From a virus, in the IMG/VR virus record IMGVR_UViG_3300044981_000078, positions 37,669 to 101,668 of that record: a stretch of 64,000 nt of DNA, one strand, 5' to 3'. This document shows, in pieces, positions 23,803-30,361 of the stretch. The notes under the pieces were generated by a model, which had not been told where the DNA came from, made no database searches, and saw only the letters and a program-made list of their open reading frames with translations. Each line of letters starts with the position of its first letter. Positions within the stretch are counted from its first letter, which is position 1. A program made the position numbers and the translations under genes.

Positions 23803-24082
23803 TCAAGAGCTAGATATTCATTTTGCTATAGGCTTTGTCCGCGAGTGGCTGCGTACAGCCCCGGAGCAGGTCATTCAACATCTTGATGAGATAATTTCCG
23901 GAGTTGACTACTATCGTCAAAAATATAATACACTGGACGAAGACTATCAGATACTCAATAAACGATACAACGATTTGACCGCGCTGTCCGCTGGGTATCT
24001 GCAGATGATCCAAGAACAGAAGTCTCAGATCGATCAGTTGTTAATAGATTCTCAGAGAGACTTACATCATGAAAGAGAATAA
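23795..24082 (+). CDS. Coiled-coil hypothetical protein
   Basis: This 95-residue, strongly helical protein has heptad-like spacing in DYQILNKRYNDLTALSAGYL and later QEQKSQIDQLLIDS. Probably an oligomeric coiled coil. It overlaps its neighbour by eight bases. Confidence 0.55.
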   Translation: MSDQELDIHFAIGFVREWLRTAPEQVIQHLDEIISGVDYYRQKYNTLDEDYQILNKRYNDLTALSAGYLQMIQEQKSQIDQLLIDSQRDLHHERE

Positions 24083-24272
24083 CATGAAAAAGAAACAAAA
24101 ATTAGAACTATGTCAAAAACTAGATTGGGAAGGTGGTTTCGAAGCCTTCATTACTTATTCTGACTTTCCTGAAATAACGGATGAAAAATTTCGAGGGCTA
24201 GTAGACGCCTATAAGCTGGCTTATCAAAACCTCTCAAAATACATTGGCTGGGATACGTTCGAACCAGAATGA
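24069..24272 (+). CDS. Hypothetical small protein
   Basis: This product is 67 residues from ATG 24069, or 62 from ATG 24084; both have only weak purine-rich ribosome sites. The sequence is acidic and amphipathic with no recognised motif. It ends in an ATGA overlap. Confidence 0.5.
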   Translation: MKENNMKKKQKLELCQKLDWEGGFEAFITYSDFPEITDEKFRGLVDAYKLAYQNLSKYIGWDTFEPE

Positions 24273-24748
24273 AAATTTCGTGGAGCGAACAAGAGAATTG
24301 GTTTCAGGTCGAACTAGGAGAGCCCTGGCGCGATAACATGGAACTAGTTCGTTTGGTCGGCTTCAAGACCACTGGCCCGCCTGATTGGATTTGGCACACC
24401 TCTAAAGCAGCAATCCTGAACAAACTTCGCAGTAAATCGCAGTCACTGGTTATCACAGAACTCGCCTTCGAAAAGTATAAACTACTCAACGAACAAGAAC
24501 AATCTAAAATTGAGCTTAAGAAGAGATTCTTAAAAGCCAAAACATTGGCTGCGCGAGAAATAAACTCTAACAATTGGAAAGAGTATTTTGATGAACAAAC
24601 TGGGGTCATGTGTAAGATAGTCGAGCCGGTCACAGATAAATTTGTATGGAAATATGAGCCGCCACCCCCGCCGGGGTTGCGTTGCTTTATGTGCGGGCAG
24701 CCGTTATATTGTTTCGATCTGTCGGATATTTGTACATGGTGCGGTTAA
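24269..24748 (+). CDS. C-terminal zinc-ribbon protein
   Basis: This 159-residue protein has a Lys/Glu-rich helical middle (NEQEQSKIELKKRFLKAK), then a Pro-rich linker (PPPPPG) and a C-terminal CFMCG...CTWCG ribbon (~residues 139-158). The N-terminal 60 residues (FQVELGEPW, WIWHTSKAA) may be a separate beta domain. No function assigned. Confidence 0.6.
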   Translation: MKISWSEQENWFQVELGEPWRDNMELVRLVGFKTTGPPDWIWHTSKAAILNKLRSKSQSLVITELAFEKYKLLNEQEQSKIELKKRFLKAKTLAAREINSNNWKEYFDEQTGVMCKIVEPVTDKFVWKYEPPPPPGLRCFMCGQPLYCFDLSDICTWCG

Positions 24749-24758
24749 GGGAGATAAA

Positions 24759-24926
24759 ATGAAACGTTTGTGTGTATTTTATGATTCACCTAGTGGAAAA
24801 ACAGCGCGGAATTGGCTGGACAAGCCCATTCAATGGATCGTCTGTAAGAAGTGTCAAAAACTGTTGGCAAGGGGTGAGACTATCTATTCTTCGCTCTCCA
24901 AAGTATTTTCTAACTACGCAGATTAA
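24759..24926 (+). CDS. Small CxxC protein next to the IS insertion
   Basis: This 55-residue protein starts at ATG 24759 after AAGGGAGAT. A single IVCKKCQK pair could bind metal as a dimer. Its TAA stop (24924-24926) lies inside the 8-bp target duplication of the insertion sequence, so insertion did not change the product. Confidence 0.55.
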   Translation: MKRLCVFYDSPSGKTARNWLDKPIQWIVCKKCQKLLARGETIYSSLSKVFSNYAD

Positions 24927-24931
24927 AATAG
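24924..24931 (+). repeat. IS target-site duplication, left copy
   Basis: TAAAATAG directly flanks the left inverted repeat and is identical to 26815-26822. Eight bases is the usual duplication length for the IS1595 family. Confidence 0.9.
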
Positions 24932-24953
24932 GGGAATTATCCACTTGACTCCC
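24932..24953 (+). repeat. IS left terminal inverted repeat
   Basis: 22 bp, exactly complementary to 26793-26814. It contains the -35 of the outward-reading transposase promoter. Confidence 0.92.
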
Positions 24954-24972
24954 TAACCCAAATTTGGTAGTA
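24944..24972 (+). promoter_or_regulatory. Transposase promoter
   Basis: TTGACT (24944-24949) within the left repeat, 17 bases, then TAGTAT (24967-24972). The ATG follows at 24980, so the message has almost no leader, consistent with low transposase expression. Confidence 0.5.
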
Positions 24973-24979
24973 TTTGGGT

Positions 24980-25906
24980 ATGAGCAAAAGCACAGTGAGC
25001 ACCTTCCAACTGTTCGAGAAGTGGCCGACTGAAGAGTCCGCAAGACTCTACATTGAGAAGCGACTATGGTCGAACGGCCCTGTATGCCCACGCTGTAAGG
25101 CTACAGAGCGCATTACGGCCCGCAAAGGCGGCTTCTACCGTTGTAACCCATGTAAATGGGACTTCACGGTTAGAACAGGCACTATCTTCGGTCGTTCGCA
25201 CGTCCCGCTGCATAAGTGGTTGTACGCAATGTACTTGCTTGTGACTTCGCGGAAGGGAATTTCATCTCTGCAAATGTCTAAAGAAATTGGAGTTAAGCAG
25301 CATACCGCGTGGTTCATATTACAGCGGTTGCGAGAAGCCTGCGGCGCGGAAGTCAAGATGCTTCAAGGGATTGTCGAAGTGGACGAAACCTTTATTACAG
25401 GCAAAGAACAGAATCGCCATATGTATGACCGTATCCATGACCCCCGAGAGCGATCAGAGAAGGCAATCGTAGTCGGGATGCGAGAACGTGGCGGGAATAC
25501 CGTTGCGACGGTAGTTCAGAGCACGGGCGGTTTGGCTCTCCGCGCCGAAATACACAAGCATGTGGTATCAGGCACTAGAGTTATGACCGACGATTACGGC
25601 AGTTACACGGCGCTCCCGAGAGAAGGGTTCAAGCACGAGAGCGTAAAGCATGTCACAGGAGAATATGTCCGTGGCGACGTTCACACTAATTCAATTGAAT
25701 CAGTATGGGCTGTTCTAAAGCGCGGGGTACACGGGACGTTTCACCATGTCAGCAAGAAACACCTGAATCGATATGTTTCCGAGTTTACTTTTCGTCTAAA
25801 TGACGGTAAGGTTCAGCGCCACACTCTTGATAGACTCGACAGTCTGATATCCAATGTGGTAGGGAAACGAGTTACATACGAAGAAATAATCTCAGAAAAG
25901 TCTTGA
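24980..25906 (+). CDS. IS1595-family (ISXO2-like) transposase
   Basis: This 308-residue DDE-type transposase has an N-terminal zinc ribbon CPRCKATERI...YRCNPCKWDFTVRTGTIF (residues ~35-70) and a helix-turn-helix region (LQMSKEIGVKQHTAWFILQR). The catalytic core shows VEVDETFITGK (first Asp), MTDDYGSYT (second Asp) and HTNSIESVWAVLKRG (the N/E-containing third motif of this family). Length and layout are normal and the frame is intact. ATG 24980 is preferred to TTG 24974. Confidence 0.93.
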   Translation: MSKSTVSTFQLFEKWPTEESARLYIEKRLWSNGPVCPRCKATERITARKGGFYRCNPCKWDFTVRTGTIFGRSHVPLHKWLYAMYLLVTSRKGISSLQMSKEIGVKQHTAWFILQRLREACGAEVKMLQGIVEVDETFITGKEQNRHMYDRIHDPRERSEKAIVVGMRERGGNTVATVVQSTGGLALRAEIHKHVVSGTRVMTDDYGSYTALPREGFKHESVKHVTGEYVRGDVHTNSIESVWAVLKRGVHGTFHHVSKKHLNRYVSEFTFRLNDGKVQRHTLDRLDSLISNVVGKRVTYEEIISEKS

Positions 25907-25931
25907 CAAACTCTTCTGTTTTTTGTTAGAC
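25903..25931 (+). promoter_or_regulatory. Promoter of the IS-borne tRNA-like gene
   Basis: TTGACA (25903-25908) overlaps the transposase stop; 17 bases later is TTAGAC (25926-25931). It would transcribe the tRNA-like gene and the Mom-like passenger independently of the transposase. Confidence 0.5.
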
Positions 25932-26024
25932 TGTTCTGGTAGCAAGTTGAATGGTGGATTCGTCGCCCACTGCAAATCGACGATAAGGCAGACGTAAAAG
26001 AAAGCAAACCCGTCGGCTACATAT

Positions 26025-26100
26025 GCGGAGGTAGTTTAATGGTAGAACGATCTGTTAACCAACAGGTAGGTGGCGGTTCAAATCCGACCTCTCCGCTCCA
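26025..26100 (+). tRNA. Degenerate tRNA (Asn-like) inside the IS
   Basis: 76 bases including an encoded CCA. Acceptor GCGGAGG pairs fully with TCTCCGC (one G-U); TA; D-arm GTTT-AATGGTA-GAAC; T-arm with TTCAAAT loop. Two oddities: the T-stem pairs only if A26087 is bulged out, and the anticodon stem ATCTG/CAGGT encloses eight bases (TTAACCAA), which can zip further to leave a 4-base AACC loop. The body resembles tRNA-Asn(GTT), but no standard 7-base loop with a clear anticodon exists. It may be inactive, a decoy, or a frameshift-type tRNA. Confidence 0.55.
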
Positions 26101-26230
26101 AGAATCTCACGACGAGTGCAAATATCTCGGAAACGATTTATGGGATTGCGGCCACATTGACAATTCTATTGATGGCTGTGACTGTCATGTTTGCGCGGCG
26201 GAGTTGATAAATGCCCGACCAATCGCTTAG
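26101..26230 (+). other. Open frame with Cys/His pattern, no clear start
   Basis: The frame that runs through the tRNA-like gene stays open to TAG 26228-26230 and contains KYLGNDLWDCGHIDN and CDCHVC, which look like a coding zinc-binding sequence. No ATG, GTG or TTG with a ribosome site lies between the tRNA and this part; it may be the remnant of a gene whose 5' end was replaced. Confidence 0.3.
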
Positions 26231-26753
26231 TAAAACTCCCTTCTGCCGTCTCCTGTCCGCCGAAGAATCAAACAAAATGCTTAATGCGTGGCACTATCTA
26301 GGCGAAGTCAGGGGAATATTGTTTTCTGTCGGCCACGAAGAAGGTTGCTGTGTTTTCACCAACTGTCGCTCTCGGGTGTATGAAAAGAAGCATCCGGGAG
26401 TTGTTGAGTTGTCCAGAATGGTAGGAATGCCGGGTCATAAATGGGCGATGTCTTCTTTGATGGCTCAAGCCACTCGGGAATGCAAAAAGCGCGGCTACAC
26501 GGAAATAATCACCTACGCAGACCCGTGGAATAATAACACAGGTAAAGTCTATCTTGCGGCGGGCTGGAAAGCGGCGGGCAGCACCGGGCAGGATATGGTC
26601 TACCTTCTCGATGGTGAGCGCATCGCTCGTAGAACGCTTTATGACCGTCATGGAACGCAGTCCAGAAAGAAAATGAAAGAAATCTACGGTGACCGCCTAC
26701 AATTTGAAATTGCACCCCCTAAACCAATTTTCATAAAAGCATTGGTTTCTTAG
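26211..26753 (+). CDS. Mom-like GNAT-fold protein (IS passenger)
   Basis: This 180-residue protein resembles phage Mu Mom, the GNAT-fold enzyme that modifies adenine in DNA. Matching segments in order are AWHYLGEVRGILFSVG (HYLG...), VVELSRMVGM (the xELxR strand), and ITYADPWNNNTGKVYLAAGW, equivalent to the SYAD...GHTGYVYQA.NF of Mom. The C-terminus is basic. Other GNAT acyltransferases are the alternative. As cargo between the tRNA-like gene and the right IS end it was brought in by transposition. GGAGTTGATAA precedes the ATG. Confidence 0.65.
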   Translation: MPDQSLSKTPFCRLLSAEESNKMLNAWHYLGEVRGILFSVGHEEGCCVFTNCRSRVYEKKHPGVVELSRMVGMPGHKWAMSSLMAQATRECKKRGYTEIITYADPWNNNTGKVYLAAGWKAAGSTGQDMVYLLDGERIARRTLYDRHGTQSRKKMKEIYGDRLQFEIAPPKPIFIKALVS

Positions 26754-26792
26754 TTTTATGGATACTTATAAAGATTTTATGTGGGATTTACG

Positions 26793-26814
26793 GGGAGTCA
26801 AGTGGATAATTCCC
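26793..26814 (-). repeat. IS right terminal inverted repeat
   Basis: 22 bp, reverse complement of 24932-24953 with no mismatch. Confidence 0.92.
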
Positions 26815-26822
26815 TAAAATAG
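26815..26822 (+). repeat. IS target-site duplication, right copy
   Basis: TAAAATAG, identical to 24924-24931. Confidence 0.9.
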
Positions 26823-26825
26823 TCC

Positions 26826-26854
26826 TTGACAAACCTAGATGTCATTTGATAGCT
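26826..26854 (+). promoter_or_regulatory. Promoter just right of the IS
   Basis: TTGACA (26826-26831), 17 bases, ATAGCT (26849-26854). It lies four bases outside the target duplication, so it belongs to the phage; the -10 is weak. Confidence 0.4.
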
Positions 26855-26865
26855 TTGAGAAGAAA

Positions 26866-27066
26866 ATGTGCATTAAGCTGCCGCATCAATGCAGACAAAC
26901 TAACTATCAAGGCAGCCTTGTCTTTATCTGCAGTCGATGCGGCAAATGCTATGAATGTCGTCACAAAATTGTTTACTTGGAGCAGGAGCATCGATTTGTT
27001 TGGAAGTGCCCGGACGGAAAGTTACGACCGGTAATCAATGACGGAAGACTAAAGGAGACAATATGA
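26866..27066 (+). CDS. Small zinc-ribbon protein
   Basis: This product is 66 residues from ATG 26866; an upstream in-frame ATG at 26839 would lie in the promoter and is less likely. Cysteines in CICSRCGKCYECRHK-like order (ICSRCGKCYECRHK) and a later WKCPDG suggest one or two zinc sites. It overlaps the next start by four bases. Confidence 0.5.
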   Translation: MCIKLPHQCRQTNYQGSLVFICSRCGKCYECRHKIVYLEQEHRFVWKCPDGKLRPVINDGRLKETI

Positions 27067-27488
27067 AACCAGCAGTACAAGCATTCAAGATTGGGAAGTA
27101 TCACAAGCCATCTGAGGCGCTAAAGAAGGCTCTCGATATCCTCCGTCGTCCGGGGCGTTGGGTTCAGGGAGAACTTGCACGGGGTTACGACGAAGACGGT
27201 AACCATTTTAGCTGTGACTCGAAAGCAACAAGGCACAACGCAGAAGCATTTTGTGCGTTGGGGTGCATTCGTTTTATTAATGGACCCGCTCAAAAATCTG
27301 CCGAGGCGTTTCTTCGTGAAGCAGGAAAGCAAATTCAATATGGAGGTTTGGGCTACGAACAAAGCTATATAGACAAAATGAAAGCAACAAATGGAAGTAT
27401 TTTTCATGTCAATGACACTTTGGGTTTTAAGCGTACTATAGAAATGTTTAAGCTCGCCATCAAGAAAGCTCGTGCAGCCGGAAAGTAA
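27063..27488 (+). CDS. DUF6197-like protein
   Basis: This 141-residue protein has RWVQGELARGYDEDGN, AEAFCALGCIRF, and a later FHVNDTLG, in the order W.QG..A...G - wCALGai - ND that I associate with DUF6197, a family of unknown function common in phages and actinobacteria. Soluble and helical. Confidence 0.55.
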   Translation: MKPAVQAFKIGKYHKPSEALKKALDILRRPGRWVQGELARGYDEDGNHFSCDSKATRHNAEAFCALGCIRFINGPAQKSAEAFLREAGKQIQYGGLGYEQSYIDKMKATNGSIFHVNDTLGFKRTIEMFKLAIKKARAAGK

Positions 27489-27489
27489 A

Positions 27490-27606
27490 ATGATAGAGAC
27501 TAAACAACTGACCGAAGAGCAACCAGCTGATCGTAACTTACAGCGCGAGATCGCTAAACGTTCAGATAAACAGACCGCCCGCAGGCTCAAGCGGCTATCC
27601 CGGTAG
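27490..27606 (+). CDS. Short basic protein
   Basis: ATG 27490 begins one base after the preceding stop; 38 residues, highly charged (NLQREIAKRSDKQTARRLKR). The position suits a coupled small gene, but it has no recognised motif. About 90 bases after it hold no clear feature. Confidence 0.4.
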   Translation: MIETKQLTEEQPADRNLQREIAKRSDKQTARRLKRLSR

Positions 27607-27695
27607 TCACACAATATTGATTCGGTGTGGGCAATTGTGTTAGGATTGGTGTTCGAGAATACTAAACCGGTAGGCAAGATGGAGCCGTTCCTACG

Positions 27696-27890
27696 ATGAA
27701 GGTCTCAAAACAAACTTGGTTAGTTGAAGCAAGTTACATGAACGGCCCGTATCAACCGTTCTGCCAATCTATAAGTTGTAAATCGAAGTTTCATGCGGAA
27801 CAGTTAGCAAAAGAAAAAGCTAATCTTGAGCGTAGTCGCGGAGGTCAAAATCTGCGATTTAGGGTAGCTTTATATAGGAGAGTAAAATGA
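27696..27890 (+). CDS. Hypothetical small protein
   Basis: This 64-residue basic protein has a single Cys pair (FCQSISCKSK). The ATG overlaps nothing upstream, while its stop overlaps the next gene by four bases. Confidence 0.5.
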   Translation: MKVSKQTWLVEASYMNGPYQPFCQSISCKSKFHAEQLAKEKANLERSRGGQNLRFRVALYRRVK

Positions 27891-28228
27891 CTACATCAAA
27901 GGTAATCGGTTACTTATTTCTAGGATTGTTGGTGATCTACGGTCTCGGCTTCTTAGCAACTGGCGGAGACCTAGTCATCTACAAGTTTTGGGCTCCGAAA
28001 CAGGCCGCAGCAGAGCGTCAGGTATTTGAACAGACCCCCAGCTATATCAAGGGACAGGTTCAAGAACTCGAAAATATGCAGTTGGAATATTCTCGAACTA
28101 CAGACCCCAACGCTAAGTCTGCAATAGCCGGAATTATCTTGCACCGCGCTTCTGGTTTTAACCTCAACGATCCGGACGTACCGCAGTCACTTCGGACGTT
28201 TATCAATCAACTAAGGGAGATACGATGA
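27887..28228 (+). CDS. Membrane-anchored phage protein
   Basis: This 113-residue protein has an N-terminal transmembrane segment (VIGYLFLGLLVIYGLGFLA), then a helical periplasmic or cytoplasmic part with FWAPKQAAAERQVFEQTPSY. I recall the same W/F-APK...REVFE pattern in small conserved phage membrane proteins that sit directly before a lipoprotein, as here. Function unknown. Confidence 0.65.
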   Translation: MTTSKVIGYLFLGLLVIYGLGFLATGGDLVIYKFWAPKQAAAERQVFEQTPSYIKGQVQELENMQLEYSRTTDPNAKSAIAGIILHRASGFNLNDPDVPQSLRTFINQLREIR

Positions 28229-28740
28229 AATACATTAGCTTGGTTTTAGTTATGTTTTTCGGTTTGGCGGCGGTCGGATGCGATGACGTAAAAACATCCG
28301 ATGATGTGCAGCACGTCCAGCAAGAGCAACTGTTGAAGGAAGCTACCAGTGAAACTGGGATGCCCGCGATCAAGAACTTCCGCGAGCGTAAGTTGCTTAA
28401 GGACATCCTAGAACTCCGCGACCAAGACGGATTGTCTACTTACACCTACACGTTCGCTGAAAATAGCGGACAGTTACAATTCTTCTGCAACTCGATTGGC
28501 TACGGGATTCCGTACGCAACCGAATATACCAACCCACAACAGATCACATATCGAAACAACGGTGGAGCAGTGTCTTCGTGGCAGGTTATCGCTCAAGCCG
28601 ATCCGAACGGTCTGTTTGCTCCAACTGCTGCCGAAGGTACGTGGATCATGTGCTCTGATCCAATTGATAAGACCAAAGTGCGTCCGGTCTACATCGAACC
28701 ACGGGTAGTCGTAAGCCCATTCAAGCTCCAGGAAAAATAG
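28225..28740 (+). CDS. Phage lipoprotein
   Basis: This 171-residue protein has signal MKYISLVLVMFFGLAAVGC with lipobox AVGC. The mature part holds STYTYTFAENSGQLQFFC, GYGIPYATEYTNPQQI and ADPNGLFAPTAAEGTWIMC, a pattern seen in lipoproteins paired with the preceding membrane protein in other phages (from memory). Two cysteines could form a disulphide. A cell-envelope role is likely. Confidence 0.65.
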   Translation: MKYISLVLVMFFGLAAVGCDDVKTSDDVQHVQQEQLLKEATSETGMPAIKNFRERKLLKDILELRDQDGLSTYTYTFAENSGQLQFFCNSIGYGIPYATEYTNPQQITYRNNGGAVSSWQVIAQADPNGLFAPTAAEGTWIMCSDPIDKTKVRPVYIEPRVVVSPFKLQEK

Positions 28741-28741
28741 C

Positions 28742-28770
28742 TTGACACAAAAACAAATCAGTGATAGATT
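28742..28770 (+). promoter_or_regulatory. Sigma-70-type promoter
   Basis: TTGACA (28742-28747), 17 bases, TAGATT (28765-28770), placed immediately after the lipoprotein stop. Confidence 0.65.
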
Positions 28771-28787
28771 GTAATTCCACACTGCAC

Positions 28788-28818
28788 GGGCGGTAAGATA
28801 ATACCTGGCTTGCCGCCC
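28788..28818 (+). promoter_or_regulatory. Leader hairpin
   Basis: GGGCGGTAAG (28788-28797) pairs over ten positions with CTTGCCGCCC (28809-28818) around an 11-base loop. It lies about ten bases after the predicted transcription start and just before the ribosome site of the gene at 28833, so it should form at the 5' end of the message and could stabilise it or affect translation. Confidence 0.5.
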
Positions 28819-28832
28819 GATAAAGAGGTAGA

Positions 28833-29204
28833 ATGTACTTTTGCGAAGACTGTAAGATTAAGAAGAACTGGCCGGAGTCTGCGGTCGTCATAGACGAGAA
28901 ATGCGAGCAGTGCGGAATACTAAAGAAGTGTTACGATGTTCCTGCAGTAATGCTTGTCCCGGAGAAAGATCGTACGTTTGAGCAGAAGATGGTCTTAAAG
29001 ATGTTGCAAGACGGCTTTCGTGATAAGGCCGAGAGCTTAGTAATTACGATGTTGGACGGCAGGGTCGATCACATATTGACATCCCAACTAAAAAAGTTAA
29101 TCGCTGTAAGAGGAACCGAAATAGATTGGTATTCAACTTTCCAGGTTCGGTTGAGGGCGCAAGAGGGTCATCGGGAATCAGAGCGGGTAAAGAGAGACAA
29201 ATAA
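28833..29204 (+). CDS. Zinc-ribbon hypothetical protein
   Basis: This 123-residue protein starts with FCEDCK and CEQCGILKKC, a four-cysteine zinc ribbon (residues 3-33). The remainder is helical with basic ends (REESERVKR-like). First gene after its own promoter and leader hairpin. Confidence 0.65.
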   Translation: MYFCEDCKIKKNWPESAVVIDEKCEQCGILKKCYDVPAVMLVPEKDRTFEQKMVLKMLQDGFRDKAESLVITMLDGRVDHILTSQLKKLIAVRGTEIDWYSTFQVRLRAQEGHRESERVKRDK

Positions 29205-29206
29205 AA

Positions 29207-29626
29207 ATGGAAGAGCGAAGAATCTATGTTATTGTAGCGGCAACCATCCAGGTGCCAGTCGTCCCCAACAGCCACAAGCCGCCACTGCGGACTGTCGTCC
29301 AGCCCGCTGGTAGGCAGATCGCTCAGGCGGCGCATGTAGTCAGTCAAATTCGTCATACGCAGGAAATTAATCCATATCAAACAATATCTGATTTAGCGAT
29401 TAGAAAATTTCAACCTATCACAACTATAATTTTGCAGGCCCGCGACTCGGCAGAAATGACGCATGTTTATGCTCTACTTAATCGAAAGCGTTTGAAGCCA
29501 GAAATGTTTTCAGATGATAATCCGGAGTACGGTCCCGGGAGTTGGCCCACTGCGGTCGCTGTATTCGCAACATCTAAACAGGTGAAATACATCCTTGATT
29601 ACCTTCCTTTATGGAGTGCAAAATAG
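29207..29626 (+). CDS. Putative PTH2-like protein
   Basis: This 139-residue protein starts at ATG 29207. RQIAQAAHVVSQIR resembles the GKiaAQ.aHA segment of PTH2-type peptidyl-tRNA hydrolases, and the closing GPGSWPTAVAVFA resembles the 'pGt.TvlAi' strand, with a helix-strand pattern between. The Asp and Gln-rich catalytic region is not clear, so this is only a fold-level suggestion. Confidence 0.4.
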   Translation: MEERRIYVIVAATIQVPVVPNSHKPPLRTVVQPAGRQIAQAAHVVSQIRHTQEINPYQTISDLAIRKFQPITTIILQARDSAEMTHVYALLNRKRLKPEMFSDDNPEYGPGSWPTAVAVFATSKQVKYILDYLPLWSAK

Positions 29627-29955
29627 TGATAGCTCTATACATTATAGCTTATTTAGTTTTTTGTTTTAGCGGATGGCTAGCGACTGTTAAGTTTTTTATA
29701 ACTCCGCACGTCACTAGAAATTGTTTTGATACAGGTTACTATACAGAGGCGGGGCTGAATCTAAGTTGGTGTGATTGCGCTGCAATGGCGGTGCTTGCTC
29801 TTGTGCCGATAGCCAATATTTCAATGAACTTGTTTTGGCTTTGGGTGTGGCGTCAACATATTAAACGTAGACCGCTCATCAGATGGCCCGATTTCAAATT
29901 TCCGAAATATAGATTTCCAAAGTGCTCAATTGCTATTCGGGGCATAAAAACCTAA
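29611..29955 (+). CDS. Membrane protein with two TM segments
   Basis: This product is 114 residues from ATG 29611, or 109 from GTG 29626, which overlaps the previous stop. Hydrophobic segments IALYIIAYLVFCFSGWLA and AAMAVLALVPIANISMNLFW flank a short Cys-containing loop; the C-terminus is basic (RRPLIRWPDFKFPKYRFPK). Orientation suggests cytoplasmic tails. A holin role is conceivable but unsupported. Confidence 0.55.
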   Translation: MECKIVIALYIIAYLVFCFSGWLATVKFFITPHVTRNCFDTGYYTEAGLNLSWCDCAAMAVLALVPIANISMNLFWLWVWRQHIKRRPLIRWPDFKFPKYRFPKCSIAIRGIKT

Positions 29956-30350
29956 TGAGAAAACTAGTACTACTCTTAATTATTTTTTCCAGTTTGTTCT
30001 TCGTAAAGCCAATATTATCCGATGCACCGGACTGGCTTGAGCCGTGGTATCTCGGGTACAATGTAAAATACTTTAATAACGAGCTACCGACAACAAAGAT
30101 TTTTATCGATCACGAACTGAAAGACGACGCTGTGATGGCTGTAACAAACTTCATCGGTGATACTGTCTATATTCGCTTTAATAAGCGGTATGAGCCGTCC
30201 GGTGGTCAGGCTCGCATGACCCTACTTCATGAGCAGTGTCACATTTATCTCAAAATAAATAATGATTTTGAGCTTGACAACCACGGCATAAAATGGCAAG
30301 CTTGTATGCATAAGTTGGCTAATCAAGGAGCATTCGAAGATGTGTGGTAG
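29955..30350 (+). CDS. Secreted SprT-like metallopeptidase
   Basis: This 131-residue protein has a signal peptide or anchor MRKLVLLLIIFSSLFFVKPI. KYFNNELP and TLLHEQCHIYLKI give the SprT-like layout with an HExxH zinc motif (HEQCH), and a third ligand is in DNHGIKWQACMHK. Most SprT proteins are cytoplasmic, so a signal sequence is unusual; it would act in the periplasm. It precedes the lytic transglycosylase gene. Confidence 0.7.
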   Translation: MRKLVLLLIIFSSLFFVKPILSDAPDWLEPWYLGYNVKYFNNELPTTKIFIDHELKDDAVMAVTNFIGDTVYIRFNKRYEPSGGQARMTLLHEQCHIYLKINNDFELDNHGIKWQACMHKLANQGAFEDVW

Positions 30351-30361
30351 CCGGAGGCTGA

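Larger units (their letters stand above)
24932..26814 (+). mobile_element. Complete IS1595-family insertion sequence with passengers
   Basis: This 1883-bp element has ends forming a perfect 22-bp inverted repeat: GGGAATTATCCACTTGACTC plus CC at 24932-24953 and its reverse complement at 26793-26814. It carries an ISXO2/IS1595-type transposase, a tRNA-like gene, a short Cys/His ORF and a Mom-like GNAT gene. Identical ends, intact transposase and exact 8-bp target duplication indicate a recent insertion into a gap between two small phage genes. IS1595-family elements are known to carry passenger genes. Confidence 0.93.

Noticed and set aside
24924-24931. Disruption of the 55-residue gene or its neighbour by the insertion sequence.
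   Set aside because: The duplicated TAAAATAG includes the stop codon, so the gene left of the element ends normally, and the right-hand gene has its own promoter outside the element.
26055-26062. A four-base anticodon AACC in the IS-borne tRNA as a working frameshift suppressor.
   Set aside because: The loop can pair internally and the T-stem is imperfect, so decay or a decoy role is equally likely; kept only as one possibility.
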